Below, piece after piece: positions 25,891-34,067 of a stretch of 64,000 bases of DNA. Source of the DNA: Tepidimicrobium xylanilyticum (lineage in GTDB: Bacteria > Bacillota > Clostridia > Tissierellales > Tepidimicrobiaceae). How positions within the stretch are numbered: position 1 is the first letter of the stretch; each line of letters opens with the position of its first letter. The position numbers were made by a program, and so were the translations under genes. The stretch covers positions 76,999 to 140,998 of the forward strand of contig NZ_FNNG01000007.1 of the NCBI RefSeq assembly GCF_900106765.1, read 5' to 3'. The notes under the pieces were generated by a model. It saw nothing but the letters and a program-made list of their open reading frames with translations. It had not been told where the DNA came from and made no database searches.

Positions 25891-27135
25891 AATTCTATTC
25901 CTCTCCAATTCAATTAGGCATTGGATAATATGCAAAACGCCATTATATCCTACAAAGGGAGTATAAGGATATATGTTGTATTTTGAAAAATTAGGGTTGG
26001 CAATTTGTAGATGAAGTTTAGATTTGTTATCTAATTTTAGTGTAGCTCCATCTGCTAGCAACAAGTATGAAGGAGTTGAACTTAAGTATTCTTCCAACCT
26101 TCTTTCATTTAAATCAATCTTAATTATATCCTTCCATTTTTCAGGTATTAAATTTTTAACCTCTTTACTTAGCTTATGTTTGACTATTATGCCTTCTACT
26201 TTAAGTCCCAATTCTTCAACTAAATTTGCTAATCCTATCACCACATCATAGTCTCCAACCAATATAACTGACTTATTTTTTATTTCTCTAACCATAAATT
26301 TATAGCTTGTTATATGTTTTCTTAATTCTTTAGTTTTTTTGTTGATATAATCTTCATTTGCAGTAATTCCCAACATTTTTTCAATTTCTCTTAACCAACG
26401 AGTAGTTCCTTCTAAGCCATAAGGTCTTCCATAATAATAATTCATATTGTATTCTTTTTGAAGGGTTGTAGCTGCTTTTAATCCTTCCCTCCTTAAAACT
26501 AAGTTTATTTGTCCTTCTGTTGTTTTCTCTATTTCATCTATGGAGGTATAGGCAGTAAATATAGTATTTATATTACAATCAAAAACATTTTTCATCAAAC
26601 GCTTAATTTCCTCTGCATCGGACAAAAAATTAAAGGTATCTGCATTATTCCCTATAATATTATAACTTTGTAACTTCTTATAATTAGGCTCCTTCACAAT
26701 TTCCTTACAAAGCATATTTAAAGTATTTTCTATCCCCAATGTATGGTTTCCGTTAAATCCTCCAGTGGTTATAGGTATTAGCTTTGAATTCACCTTAGGC
26801 TGCATTTCAAAGCAGATACTTTCAATATCTGTACCTATAATGGATGATATTGAAGATGCCATAACGAATATATATTTAGGTCTATATTGATTATCTATTT
26901 CCAATATGGCCTTTTCTAATCTATCCTGCTTCCCAAAGGCAATATCGGTCTCACTAATATGAGTTGTATATATATTAGCGTTATGGTCTGCATTTAACTG
27001 CATAAGTCCTTCTACAGCAAAATGGGTGGTTCCTGCTGGCCCAAACTCAATAACATACGCATCCTTTATGGTGCTCAATGTCCATATGGTACCCATTCTA
27101 TCTGACGGTGTTGGAAAAAATTTGCATAACTCCAT
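25879..27135 (-). CDS. Nitrogenase component 1-like subunit, beta (BchB/NifK-like)
   Basis: A 418-residue member of the oxidoreductase/nitrogenase component 1 family, last gene of the Fur-box operon. Its opening (MELCKFFPTPSDRMGTIWTL) and IEFGPAGTTHFAVEGLMQL parallel the start of BchB/ChlB. The position that is Cys in NifK or Asp in BchB is Thr/His here (GTTHF), and the later ligand position is Ser (ASSISSIIGTD). The only early Cys is Cys4. Thus it probably does not give the usual cluster ligands. The C-terminal third shows Rossmann-like KSVILVGDYDVVIGLANLVE. Overlaps the upstream subunit by 38 bases with AAGGGGG before ATG 27135. Its true substrate is unknown. Confidence 0.82.
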   Translation of the reverse strand: MELCKFFPTPSDRMGTIWTLSTIKDAYVIEFGPAGTTHFAVEGLMQLNADHNANIYTTHISETDIAFGKQDRLEKAILEIDNQYRPKYIFVMASSISSIIGTDIESICFEMQPKVNSKLIPITTGGFNGNHTLGIENTLNMLCKEIVKEPNYKKLQSYNIIGNNADTFNFLSDAEEIKRLMKNVFDCNINTIFTAYTSIDEIEKTTEGQINLVLRREGLKAATTLQKEYNMNYYYGRPYGLEGTTRWLREIEKMLGITANEDYINKKTKELRKHITSYKFMVREIKNKSVILVGDYDVVIGLANLVEELGLKVEGIIVKHKLSKEVKNLIPEKWKDIIKIDLNERRLEEYLSSTPSYLLLADGATLKLDNKSKLHLQIANPNFSKYNIYPYTPFVGYNGVLHIIQCLIELERNRIKTP

Positions 27136-28447
27136 GTCTGTTACCCCCTTTTGCCATTAAGTTCATCATCTTTTCTTTTAGCTCTTGGTGTTCCCTTAAG
27201 GACAATAGTATTTTCTTTATTGAATCTATTGGTATTTCATAGCCAAGTTTTTTAGTTACTTCATCTAGGGTAACCTGAACAATATCTCTTTTTGCTAAAT
27301 TCACTGGATTTTCATGACCTAAATAAAAATTTGGACTACACTCATCATATATATATTGCATAGGTGCTATATTGGCTATTCTGCTAACAAAAGGATCATA
27401 GCCGTAGGATTTTATTTCCCTCATGTAAATATGGTCATTTTCATACAGTTCTCTAACTTGTATCAAAATAGGCTCCATTCCTAAATCACATAAAAAACTG
27501 CTTACTTCAAAGGCCATCATAGGAGTGTTACCATATATAAATGTTTTACCTTTTAATTCAACTTTTGCTTCTTCAATTAAGCTTTTTAGTTCTTCTTCCT
27601 TATGCTTTAATTTTGATAATAAATCCACATTTAGAGTCTTCTCTATTTGTGAGTATTTTTCCCTTATTCTTTCTATGGTTAAATGCCTATCAAAATATAC
27701 ATAAGGTATATTAAACTTTTCTTTCATTTTTTTAGCCATAGATAAGGCTACAAAATCCGTAACTATATTTAAACTAGCCTTTGGTGCAAACTTCAACTCC
27801 TCTATTGTAGTTTTTGATGGTATTACAGAGTTTATTTTTATGTCTTCCTCAATTAGAAGCTTCATTAATTCAGTATTTTCAACCCCATACTGCCTATGCC
27901 CTAATATATTTATAGTATTTTTTTCTTGTTTACAATCTTCCATAAGGGTTATAAGCTCTTCTAATGTCCTTTCCATTCCTGGAATATGGCTATTACATTT
28001 AAAGTGTTCTGTTGGGACAACTAATATTTTTGCGTCTACTTTATCTTGTACTTCCTTACCTAAAGAAATAAAATCTTCCCCTATTACTTCTAGAACACAA
28101 GTAGAAACTATCATTATTCCTTTAGGTTTTATAATTTTATCAATTTCAAAAATAGCCTCTTTTATCTTTTGACCACAACCAAAAGTAATATCATGTTTGT
28201 TGGCTACAAGGGAATAAAAATTGTCCCTACCACATTGTCTTTGATAGGCAAAATCCTTTGCGTAATATGTACACTCCTGCGTTCCAACTACTATCACAAC
28301 TAAATCCTCAATAAAAGATGCTATCATTGCTACTCCAAATAAAGGGCAATGAGTCCCTGGAAATATTGCATGGGATAAAGACTGTATATCTTCAGACTTC
28401 TCTATCTGAGATAATCTGGACAAATTGTCTATGCTAAACAGCTTCAT
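27098..28447 (-). CDS. Nitrogenase component 1-like subunit, alpha (NifD/E/BchN-like)
   Basis: A 449-residue nitrogenase-family protein. Three cysteines fall where NifD and BchN hold their cluster: Cys34 in PGTHCPLFG, Cys59 in VGTQECTYYA and Cys117 in VSTCVLEVIGED. The middle contains VPTEHFKCNSHIPGMERTLE and the C-terminal half KTFIYGNTPMMAFEVSSFL. No pattern for FeMo-cofactor binding (NifD Cys275/His442 region) can be seen, so nitrogen reduction is not supported. Start at ATG 28447, overlapping the ATPase gene by 14 bases with RBS AAAGAGGTG. Likely forms a heterotetramer with the downstream subunit and takes electrons from the NifH-like protein. Confidence 0.87.
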   Translation of the reverse strand: MKLFSIDNLSRLSQIEKSEDIQSLSHAIFPGTHCPLFGVAMIASFIEDLVVIVVGTQECTYYAKDFAYQRQCGRDNFYSLVANKHDITFGCGQKIKEAIFEIDKIIKPKGIMIVSTCVLEVIGEDFISLGKEVQDKVDAKILVVPTEHFKCNSHIPGMERTLEELITLMEDCKQEKNTINILGHRQYGVENTELMKLLIEEDIKINSVIPSKTTIEELKFAPKASLNIVTDFVALSMAKKMKEKFNIPYVYFDRHLTIERIREKYSQIEKTLNVDLLSKLKHKEEELKSLIEEAKVELKGKTFIYGNTPMMAFEVSSFLCDLGMEPILIQVRELYENDHIYMREIKSYGYDPFVSRIANIAPMQYIYDECSPNFYLGHENPVNLAKRDIVQVTLDEVTKKLGYEIPIDSIKKILLSLREHQELKEKMMNLMAKGGNRHGVMQIFSNTVR

Positions 28448-29246
28448 ATTTACACCTCTTTCTAAAACTTTTGCACACTCCTATAGGATGTATTATTATT
28501 TCTCCATTTAATAAATCCTTACAAACACAAACCTCAACATTATAAACATATCTAATTAAATCTTCTGTTAAAATTTCAAAAGGCTTACCTTCCGCTACTA
28601 ATTTGCCTTCTTTTATAACAAGCAATCTATCGCTGTATTTTGCTGCCTGACTTAAATCATGTAATACCATAATAACAGTTAACTCCAGCCTTTTATTTAG
28701 TTCTTTAACCAATTCCATAACCTCTAATTGATGACAAATATCAAGGTAAGTAGTAGGTTCATCCAATAATAAAATCTTTGACCTTTGAGTTAGGGCCATA
28801 GCAATCCAAACCCTTTGTCTTTCTCCCCCTGATAATTCGGAAACCCTTTTATCCTCATATCCCTGTAGAGATGTATGAGTAATTGCCCATTTCATAATTT
28901 CATCATCTTCCTTGGTTCTTCTTTCATACCATTTTTTATGGGGAAGCCTTCCATAATATATTAGCTCTCTAACTGTAATATCCTCTGGATTTCTATTGTG
29001 TTGAGAAAGTGAAGACATCTTCTTAGCTAAATTCTTTATACTTATAGTGTTCATATCTTCCTTGTCTAAAAAAATAACGCCCTCTTTTTGCTTTATTAAT
29101 TTAGATATTGTTTTAAGAATAGTTGATTTACCTGACCCATTTGGACCAATTATTGATACCATTTCTCCTTTTTTGATATGAAAAGAGAAATCATCTATTA
29201 CTACTCGTTCCTCATAAGCTATTTTTAATTTTTTTGCCTCTACCAT
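28434..29246 (-). CDS. ABC importer ATPase, FecE/HmuV type
   Basis: A 270-residue ATPase with Walker A GPNGSGKST (about 34-42), signature LSGGERQRVWIAMAL, Walker B ILLLDEPTTYLD and switch His VLHDLSQAAKYSD. The sequence pattern (TTYLDICHQ) is typical of siderophore, heme and cobalamin importers. The tail holds two unusual Cys (VEVCVCKDLLNG) that are not needed for the family function. Its start overlaps the permease stop (ATGA-type coupling at 29246). Fifth-from-end gene of the Fur-box operon, energising the uptake half. Confidence 0.92.
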   Translation of the reverse strand: MVEAKKLKIAYEERVVIDDFSFHIKKGEMVSIIGPNGSGKSTILKTISKLIKQKEGVIFLDKEDMNTISIKNLAKKMSSLSQHNRNPEDITVRELIYYGRLPHKKWYERRTKEDDEIMKWAITHTSLQGYEDKRVSELSGGERQRVWIAMALTQRSKILLLDEPTTYLDICHQLEVMELVKELNKRLELTVIMVLHDLSQAAKYSDRLLVIKEGKLVAEGKPFEILTEDLIRYVYNVEVCVCKDLLNGEIIIHPIGVCKSFRKRCKYEAV

Positions 29247-30244
29247 TATGCCCTTCTCCTCCTTAATAAATATAAAAAGAATGGACCACCTATAACTGAC
29301 ATAATAACGCCAACTGGCAATTCTACAGGTCTTGCAATAGTTCTTGCAAAGGTATCTCCTAATAGTAATAAATTGCTTCCCAAAATAACACTTAAAGGCA
29401 ATAAATATTTATAATCAGAACCTATCAAAAGCCTTGATATATGAGGAACTATTAACCCTACAAATCCAATAATTCCAACTATGGCTGTTGATATGCCTGC
29501 TAAAAATACGGCCACCAATGATATTAATAATCTATACTTATTTATATCTACTCCTAAATTAGATGCCATTTCATCTCCTAGCTGCAATATGTTAGCTTTT
29601 CTAATACAAAGGATGCCTAAAATTATGCCAATAAAACTGTATAGGGCTAAAACTCTAACATCCGCCCAGGTCTTCCCACTAATACTGCCATTTACCCACA
29701 TAAGGACTCCTTGAATCCTATCTGAATATAAAATAGAAAGTAGAGATGTGCCTCCACCTAAAATAGCATTAACCGCAACCCCAGCTAGTACAATCCTAAC
29801 TGGCTTTATCCCATTTTTCCAAGCCAAGCTATATACTAGTGCACAGGCAATAGCTCCACCTAAAAAAGCTACCATTGGAACTAAATAAGTATACTGTGGA
29901 AATATGAGCATAATTATAATTGCAGCTAAACTAGCTCCAGAAGAGACCCCGGTTAAACCAGGATCTGCTAATGGATTTTGCATAACTGATTGAAGGAGGC
30001 ATCCTGCTACAGCTAAGTTAGCACCTACAATTCCAGCAATTATAATTCTTGGTAATCTGACATTATACAAAATATTTTTATATGTTGTCATTTCATTGCT
30101 GAATAGTACTCTTAATATTTGAGAATAAGTATATTCAACACTTCCCATTCTTATGGATAATAAAGATATAAATAACAGGAAAATCAAACCCGCTAGGATA
30201 AAAATTCTCTTATCAATTTTCCTTATTTTAAAAATACTTTGCAT
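29246..30244 (-). CDS. ABC importer permease, FecCD type
   Basis: A 332-residue permease with about ten hydrophobic helices and the FecCD pattern: VRLPRIIIAGIVGANLAVAG near the N terminus, QNPLADPGLTGVSSGASLAA (about 89-108), and GIIGFVGLIVPHISRLLIGS (about 258-277). This family moves ferric siderophores, heme or cobalamin. It begins at ATG 30244, five bases after the binding-protein stop, and overlaps the ATPase start by one base, so all are coupled. Confidence 0.92.
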   Translation of the reverse strand: MQSIFKIRKIDKRIFILAGLIFLLFISLLSIRMGSVEYTYSQILRVLFSNEMTTYKNILYNVRLPRIIIAGIVGANLAVAGCLLQSVMQNPLADPGLTGVSSGASLAAIIIMLIFPQYTYLVPMVAFLGGAIACALVYSLAWKNGIKPVRIVLAGVAVNAILGGGTSLLSILYSDRIQGVLMWVNGSISGKTWADVRVLALYSFIGIILGILCIRKANILQLGDEMASNLGVDINKYRLLISLVAVFLAGISTAIVGIIGFVGLIVPHISRLLIGSDYKYLLPLSVILGSNLLLLGDTFARTIARPVELPVGVIMSVIGGPFFLYLLRRRRA

Positions 30245-30249
30245 GAGTA

Positions 30250-31203
30250 TTACTCCTTTTCATACAATATTTTTGCCATTTCCTCTAAAGCTTTCATCAC
30301 CTGCATATTTGCTGTTACACCAAAATATGTTGGATCTAGGTCATATACATTCCCACTCTTAACAGCATCTAAGTTTACCCAAAATCCTTTAGAGAATTCT
30401 GCATCAAAGGCTTTTTTACTTTCCTCTGGGTTCGCATGAGTAAGTCTTAATATTATATCTGGATTGAGTTCTGCTACTGTTTCTAAACTAAACGAAATAT
30501 ATGGTGCTGGACTTTGAGCCAGTGATGAAGCTATATTAACTCCACCTAATTTTTCAACTAAGCTTCCTGTATATGAATACTGTGTGGCTATCATAAAACT
30601 TTCTGGTGTACCAAATATTATTAATACTTCTGGCTTATCATCCTTCACTTTTGTTAATATTTCAGCTTCTCTATCTCTCATTTCCTTTATTAATTCATTA
30701 GCTTTCTCTGTCTTTCCTAGAGCTTCACCAAGCATTTCAATATTCTTGAACACATCTTCATAGGAATTGTTAGTTAAAAATATAAGCTCAATACCTTGAC
30801 CCTTAAACATCTCTTCTATAGTTTCTTTAACATTTGCATCTGATATATATATGTCGGGTTCCACTGAAACTACTGCTTCCAAATCAGGCTTCATAGGATT
30901 TCCTATTCTTGGAAGATCCTTGTATCTTTCTGGTAAAGCTTTAGATGAAGTTGGTACTCCTACTAAATCAACTTCAAGGGCATCAAGTAATTCCGTTGCT
31001 GCGACCGTTCCAGCTACTATTCTTTTTCCTTCGACTTCCGGCACCTCTGTTACATCTTCTGATGCTGTTTCTTTTTCTTCACTAGCACCTGAAACTGCTT
31101 CAGTATTTTCATCTGATGCTTCCTCCATTTTATTACTCCCACATCCTACTAATAAAAGTGACATAATTAAAATTAATCCAATAATGAAATTAAATTTTTT
31201 CAT
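30250..31203 (-). CDS. Metal-chelate ABC substrate-binding lipoprotein (FecB/BtuF-like)
   Basis: A 317-residue lipoprotein. Signal peptide and lipobox LLVGC (Cys21), then a low-complexity acidic linker (about 22-58), then the two-lobed type III binding fold with the backbone helix. Motifs: KRIVAGTVAATELLDALEVD, RIGNPMKPDLEAVVSVEPDI, and VEKLGGVNIASSLAQSPAPY. Such proteins capture iron siderophores, heme or cobalamin outside the cell. It follows the NifH-like gene by one base. The ligand cannot be read from sequence; lack of obvious heme-binding Tyr/His pairs leaves siderophore or corrinoid open. Confidence 0.9.
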   Translation of the reverse strand: MKKFNFIIGLILIMSLLLVGCGSNKMEEASDENTEAVSGASEEKETASEDVTEVPEVEGKRIVAGTVAATELLDALEVDLVGVPTSSKALPERYKDLPRIGNPMKPDLEAVVSVEPDIYISDANVKETIEEMFKGQGIELIFLTNNSYEDVFKNIEMLGEALGKTEKANELIKEMRDREAEILTKVKDDKPEVLIIFGTPESFMIATQYSYTGSLVEKLGGVNIASSLAQSPAPYISFSLETVAELNPDIILRLTHANPEESKKAFDAEFSKGFWVNLDAVKSGNVYDLDPTYFGVTANMQVMKALEEMAKILYEKE

Positions 31204-31204
31204 A

Positions 31205-31954
31205 TTACTCTACCTCCATAATTTTTTTTGCTAAATCCATGTAAATTGTTGCCATATCTGAATCCTTAAATCTTTCTATTACAGTTTGGCCATTGTTTTC
31301 TGCTTCCTGTACTAAGTAACTTCTCGGTATATAATGAAATATATTTGTATCAATCTCTTTACACAATTTTTCAACTAATTCTATTTCGTTTTCTACATTC
31401 TTAGCATTTAGTATTAAGCCCTTTAGTTCTGCATATCCTCTTGATTTAAATTGTCTTACAGCATTAGATATATTAGAAGCTGCGTACATGGACATCATCT
31501 CTCCAGAAGTTACTATATAAACTTCTTTTGCATACTGATTTCTAATCGGCATTGCAAAGCCTCCACAAACCACATCCCCCAATACATCATATATAACAAT
31601 GTCAGGCTTATATTTTTCAAAGGCCTCTAACTCCTCTAATTTTTCAAAAGCAGTGATAATCCCTCTTCCAGCACAGCCTAATCCAGGTGTAGGACCTCCT
31701 GCCTCTACACATAATACTCCATTGTATCCCTCAAATACTATGTCTTCCAGTTGAATATCATCCCCCTTATCCCTTAACACATTTAAAACAGTTGGTATAA
31801 ATTCCCCTTTCATAAGGTTTTTTGTTGAATCCGCCTTAGGGTCGCATCCTATTTGCATAACCTTATAGTTTAGGTTTGATAGGGCTGCTGATAAATTAGA
31901 TACTGTTGTTGACTTTCCTATACCGCCTTTACCATAGATAGCAATTTTTTTCAT
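31205..31954 (-). CDS. NifH/BchL-like ATP-dependent reductase
   Basis: A 249-residue homodimeric iron-protein homologue. It shows the P-loop GKGGIGKST (8-16), the cluster ligands Cys94 (PGLGCAGRG) and Cys130 ([11 protein letters not shown]), and switch motifs around CDPKADST. It would bind a [4Fe-4S] cluster between subunits and pass electrons with ATP hydrolysis to the component 1-like pair. It is somewhat shorter than NifH (about 290) because the C terminus is trimmed. RBS AGGAG precedes ATG 31954. Second gene of the operon, 12 bases after the flavodoxin gene, which is a sensible electron source. Confidence 0.93.
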   Translation of the reverse strand: MKKIAIYGKGGIGKSTTVSNLSAALSNLNYKVMQIGCDPKADSTKNLMKGEFIPTVLNVLRDKGDDIQLEDIVFEGYNGVLCVEAGGPTPGLGCAGRGIITAFEKLEELEAFEKYKPDIVIYDVLGDVVCGGFAMPIRNQYAKEVYIVTSGEMMSMYAASNISNAVRQFKSRGYAELKGLILNAKNVENEIELVEKLCKEIDTNIFHYIPRSYLVQEAENNGQTVIERFKDSDMATIYMDLAKKIMEVE

Positions 31955-31966
31955 TAAAAATCTCTC

Positions 31967-32479
31967 CTACATATAGTCTTTTATAATGTTTTTTACAAAT
32001 TCTTGTGCATTTTTAAAGTCCTTTTCATCCGGATGACTTGCAGCATCCTTATGCTTTTTAATTCTTTCCTTTGTCATCATATGGACACCAGTTGGTCCCC
32101 CACTTTTTATAAACATTTCAGTTATTTGGGGATTGATTCTTCCCTGACAAAGGAAATTTCCTAAAACTTCGTTTTTATCATTTAAAATATTATTAGTGTT
32201 TTTTATAGTCTCCATTGCATGGGGAGAATCTGGATAGGCTCCTAAGGTACCGAAAGTAATTACTTTTTTTCCCTCTAGCCTTTCCATAAACTCATGCATT
32301 TCTTTATTAGGTTTTGCTCTATCAACCCAATAACCTAAAACTAAAAGCTCATCGTCTATTTCATGATTTAAATCTTTTAAATCATATATATCTGTACCTT
32401 CAGGCATTACCTCTAAAATCCGGTATGCAACCTTCTTCGTATTTCCTGTCAAAGAAGAAAATACTATGCTCATTTTCAT
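31967..32479 (-). CDS. Flavodoxin-family protein
   Basis: A 170-residue FMN protein. SIVFSSLTGNTKKVAYRI (about 4-21) is the phosphate-binding loop, LLVLGYWVDRAKPNKEMHEF (about 46-65) the second FMN loop, and KVITFGTLGAYPDSPHAME (about 73-91) the third. Layout fits the Flavodoxin_3/BilS-like group of anaerobes. First gene of the Fur-box operon, with GGAGG 9 bases before ATG 32479; iron-starved cells often replace ferredoxin by flavodoxin, so it is a natural electron donor to the NifH-like reductase. That link is inference. Confidence 0.87.
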   Translation of the reverse strand: MKMSIVFSSLTGNTKKVAYRILEVMPEGTDIYDLKDLNHEIDDELLVLGYWVDRAKPNKEMHEFMERLEGKKVITFGTLGAYPDSPHAMETIKNTNNILNDKNEVLGNFLCQGRINPQITEMFIKSGGPTGVHMMTKERIKKHKDAASHPDEKDFKNAQEFVKNIIKDYM

Positions 32480-32500
32480 CTGATTTTACCTCCATATTAT

Positions 32501-32515
32501 TGATAATGATTATCA
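32501..32515. promoter_or_regulatory. Fur box of the nitrogenase-like operon
   Basis: TGATAATGATTATCA, an exact 7-1-7 Fur consensus, lies 22 bases upstream of the flavodoxin ATG and just downstream of a TAATAT -10-like element on the leftward strand. Binding of iron-loaded Fur here should block transcription. Confidence 0.9.
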
Positions 32516-32626
32516 GTTTCGCTTAATATATTACACGAAATCTTAATAAGTTTCTCAAATATTTTTCTTTTTTTTCAAATTTATTTCTTATTTATTTTTT
32601 CACATGGATATGATATCATTATTTGT

Positions 32627-32641
32627 TGATAATGATTATCA
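32627..32641. promoter_or_regulatory. Fur box of the AraC regulator gene
   Basis: A second exact TGATAATGATTATCA, flanked by further matching bases, 20 bases before the preferred TTG start of the AraC gene. Its position inside the frame that starts at 32604 argues against that longer start. Confidence 0.9.
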
Positions 32642-32660
32642 TTATAAAGGAGTGTATCCA

Positions 32661-33398
32661 TTGACTAATAATATGTTTCATAGCCTACACTATCCCAAAC
32701 CAAATTTAGATAATATCTATAATGTCTATGACTTTGAACTTAATTTCATTGAAAACATATTAGATGGAAAAATAAATAAATCATTAAAACTATATGAAGA
32801 TTTCTTCTGTAAACATTCTGCTTACAATGTTATAGATATTAACAATCTTCAAAGTTTAAAAAGTTATATAATATCCCTTTCCCTTTTGATTTGTCACAGT
32901 GTTATAAAGCAGGGAGTATCTCCCTATAGCGCAAAAGCTAAATATCATGCTTTTTCTAATTTGATCGAGAAAAGTTTATCAAGAACTGAAGTTATTGATA
33001 TAGGCAGGATCATGATACATGGATACATAGAGCAGGTAAGACAATATGCTATTTCTATTGACAATATTCATATTAGAAAAGCTGTTGACTACATTCATGA
33101 TCATTTAGGAGAAAATTTAACTCTAGATGATGTAGCAAACCATGTGGGATTGAGTAAATGTTATTTCTGTACTCAATTTAAGAAGTGTATAAAAATAAGT
33201 TTTACAGATTATCTTACTCATGTACGCATTCAAAAAAGCAAATACCTATTATGCAATACGGATAAATCCATTCTGGATATAGCTATAATGGTAGGTTTCA
33301 ACAGCCAAAGTTACTTTACAAGCCAATTTAGAAAACATACTGGACTTTCTCCTAAGGAATTTAGAAATAAAAAAGGTGCTATTGAGTCAAAAGTATAG
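32661..33398 (+). CDS. AraC-family regulator of the iron operon
   Basis: A 245-residue regulator. The N-terminal 140 residues form a ligand or dimerisation part without a clear cupin. The C-terminal 100 residues are the double helix-turn-helix: LTLDDVANHVGLSKCYFCTQ and SILDIAIMVGFNSQSYFTSQ followed by FRKHTGLSPKEFR. I choose TTG 32661 (AAAGGAG 8 bases upstream) rather than ATG 32604, which overlaps the Fur box. It diverges from the nitrogenase-like operon. By analogy with PchR, YbtA and Btr it may sense the imported chelate and activate the operon. Terminator at 33401. Confidence 0.88.
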   Translation: MTNNMFHSLHYPKPNLDNIYNVYDFELNFIENILDGKINKSLKLYEDFFCKHSAYNVIDINNLQSLKSYIISLSLLICHSVIKQGVSPYSAKAKYHAFSNLIEKSLSRTEVIDIGRIMIHGYIEQVRQYAISIDNIHIRKAVDYIHDHLGENLTLDDVANHVGLSKCYFCTQFKKCIKISFTDYLTHVRIQKSKYLLCNTDKSILDIAIMVGFNSQSYFTSQFRKHTGLSPKEFRNKKGAIESKV

Positions 33399-33400
33399 AA

Positions 33401-33434
33401 GAAGCCCCTTTTAATTTTAATAAAAAGAGGCTTT
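33401..33434 (+). terminator. Terminator of the AraC gene
   Basis: GAAGCCCCTTTT (33401-33412) pairs with AAAAAGAGGCTTTC (33421-33434, minor mismatch), just after the stop codon. Confidence 0.75.
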
Positions 33435-33468
33435 CTTAATACTGTACTGGAATTTACTTGTTTATCCC

Positions 33469-33913
33469 CTATTCTTCTGCTGTTCCCGATTCATTGATTC
33501 TAAACTTTTTATTGTCACAATCTATCTCAGCTTCAACACCATAGGCTAGAATAAACATTAGTACTGTATGTCCAAAATTCATATTATACATTATAGGGAG
33601 ATCATCTCCTTTTACTTTATCTCTCATTACATTTAAATATTCCGCTTTATATTTTTCATCCTGAATCTTACCAATAATTAGACCATTTATTCTCTCAAAT
33701 ATACCAAGAGCACTAAAAACTCTTAGATACCATCTTATATAATCTGGTGAACGTTTATCTTCACTAGTCTCTAGAAATAATATTTTATTCTCCCATTCTT
33801 TTTTTGCCTATCTCATATCGATATCTAAAATCTTTATCTCCTGCACCACCCCAAGATAAACTCAAAGTCGCTGCTGTATCCCCTCTTTTTAACTTTTTTA
33901 ATTTGATCATCAT
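33469..33913 (-). pseudogene. S66 LD-carboxypeptidase/MccF-like gene with internal deletion
   Basis: The N-terminal part (start ATG 33913) reads LKRGDTAATLSLSWGGAGDK and FRYRYEIGKKRMGE, then stops; it matches the opening of S66 peptidases. A few bases on, another frame reads LFLETSEDKRSPDYIRWYLR, RINGLIIGKIQDEKYKAEYL and MYNMNFGHTVLMFILAYGVE, the C-terminal third of the same family, ending at 33469. The middle of about 200 residues with the catalytic Ser is missing. So the gene was broken by a deletion plus frameshift. S66 enzymes recycle murein peptides or destroy microcin C-like peptides. Confidence 0.85.
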
Positions 33914-34067
33914 TAGGTTTTGCTTCCCTTTTAATCCCTTCTTTTTAGCAATGTCTACATAACAAAAATATATAAAATTTTACTATCCCTAAATTAAAAT
34001 ATGAAATAAGGTGATACAAACCCACCCCTTTGCATGTTCGCCTTTTATTGACTTTGGCTAAAAAAGC

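Noticed and set aside
25879-31954. A nitrogen-fixation (nif) operon
   Set aside because: The NifH-like and component 1-like proteins invite this call, but no FeMo-cofactor ligands, no nifB/E/N/V and no molybdenum genes are seen, the subunits are short, and the operon is tied to a chelate importer with Fur boxes.
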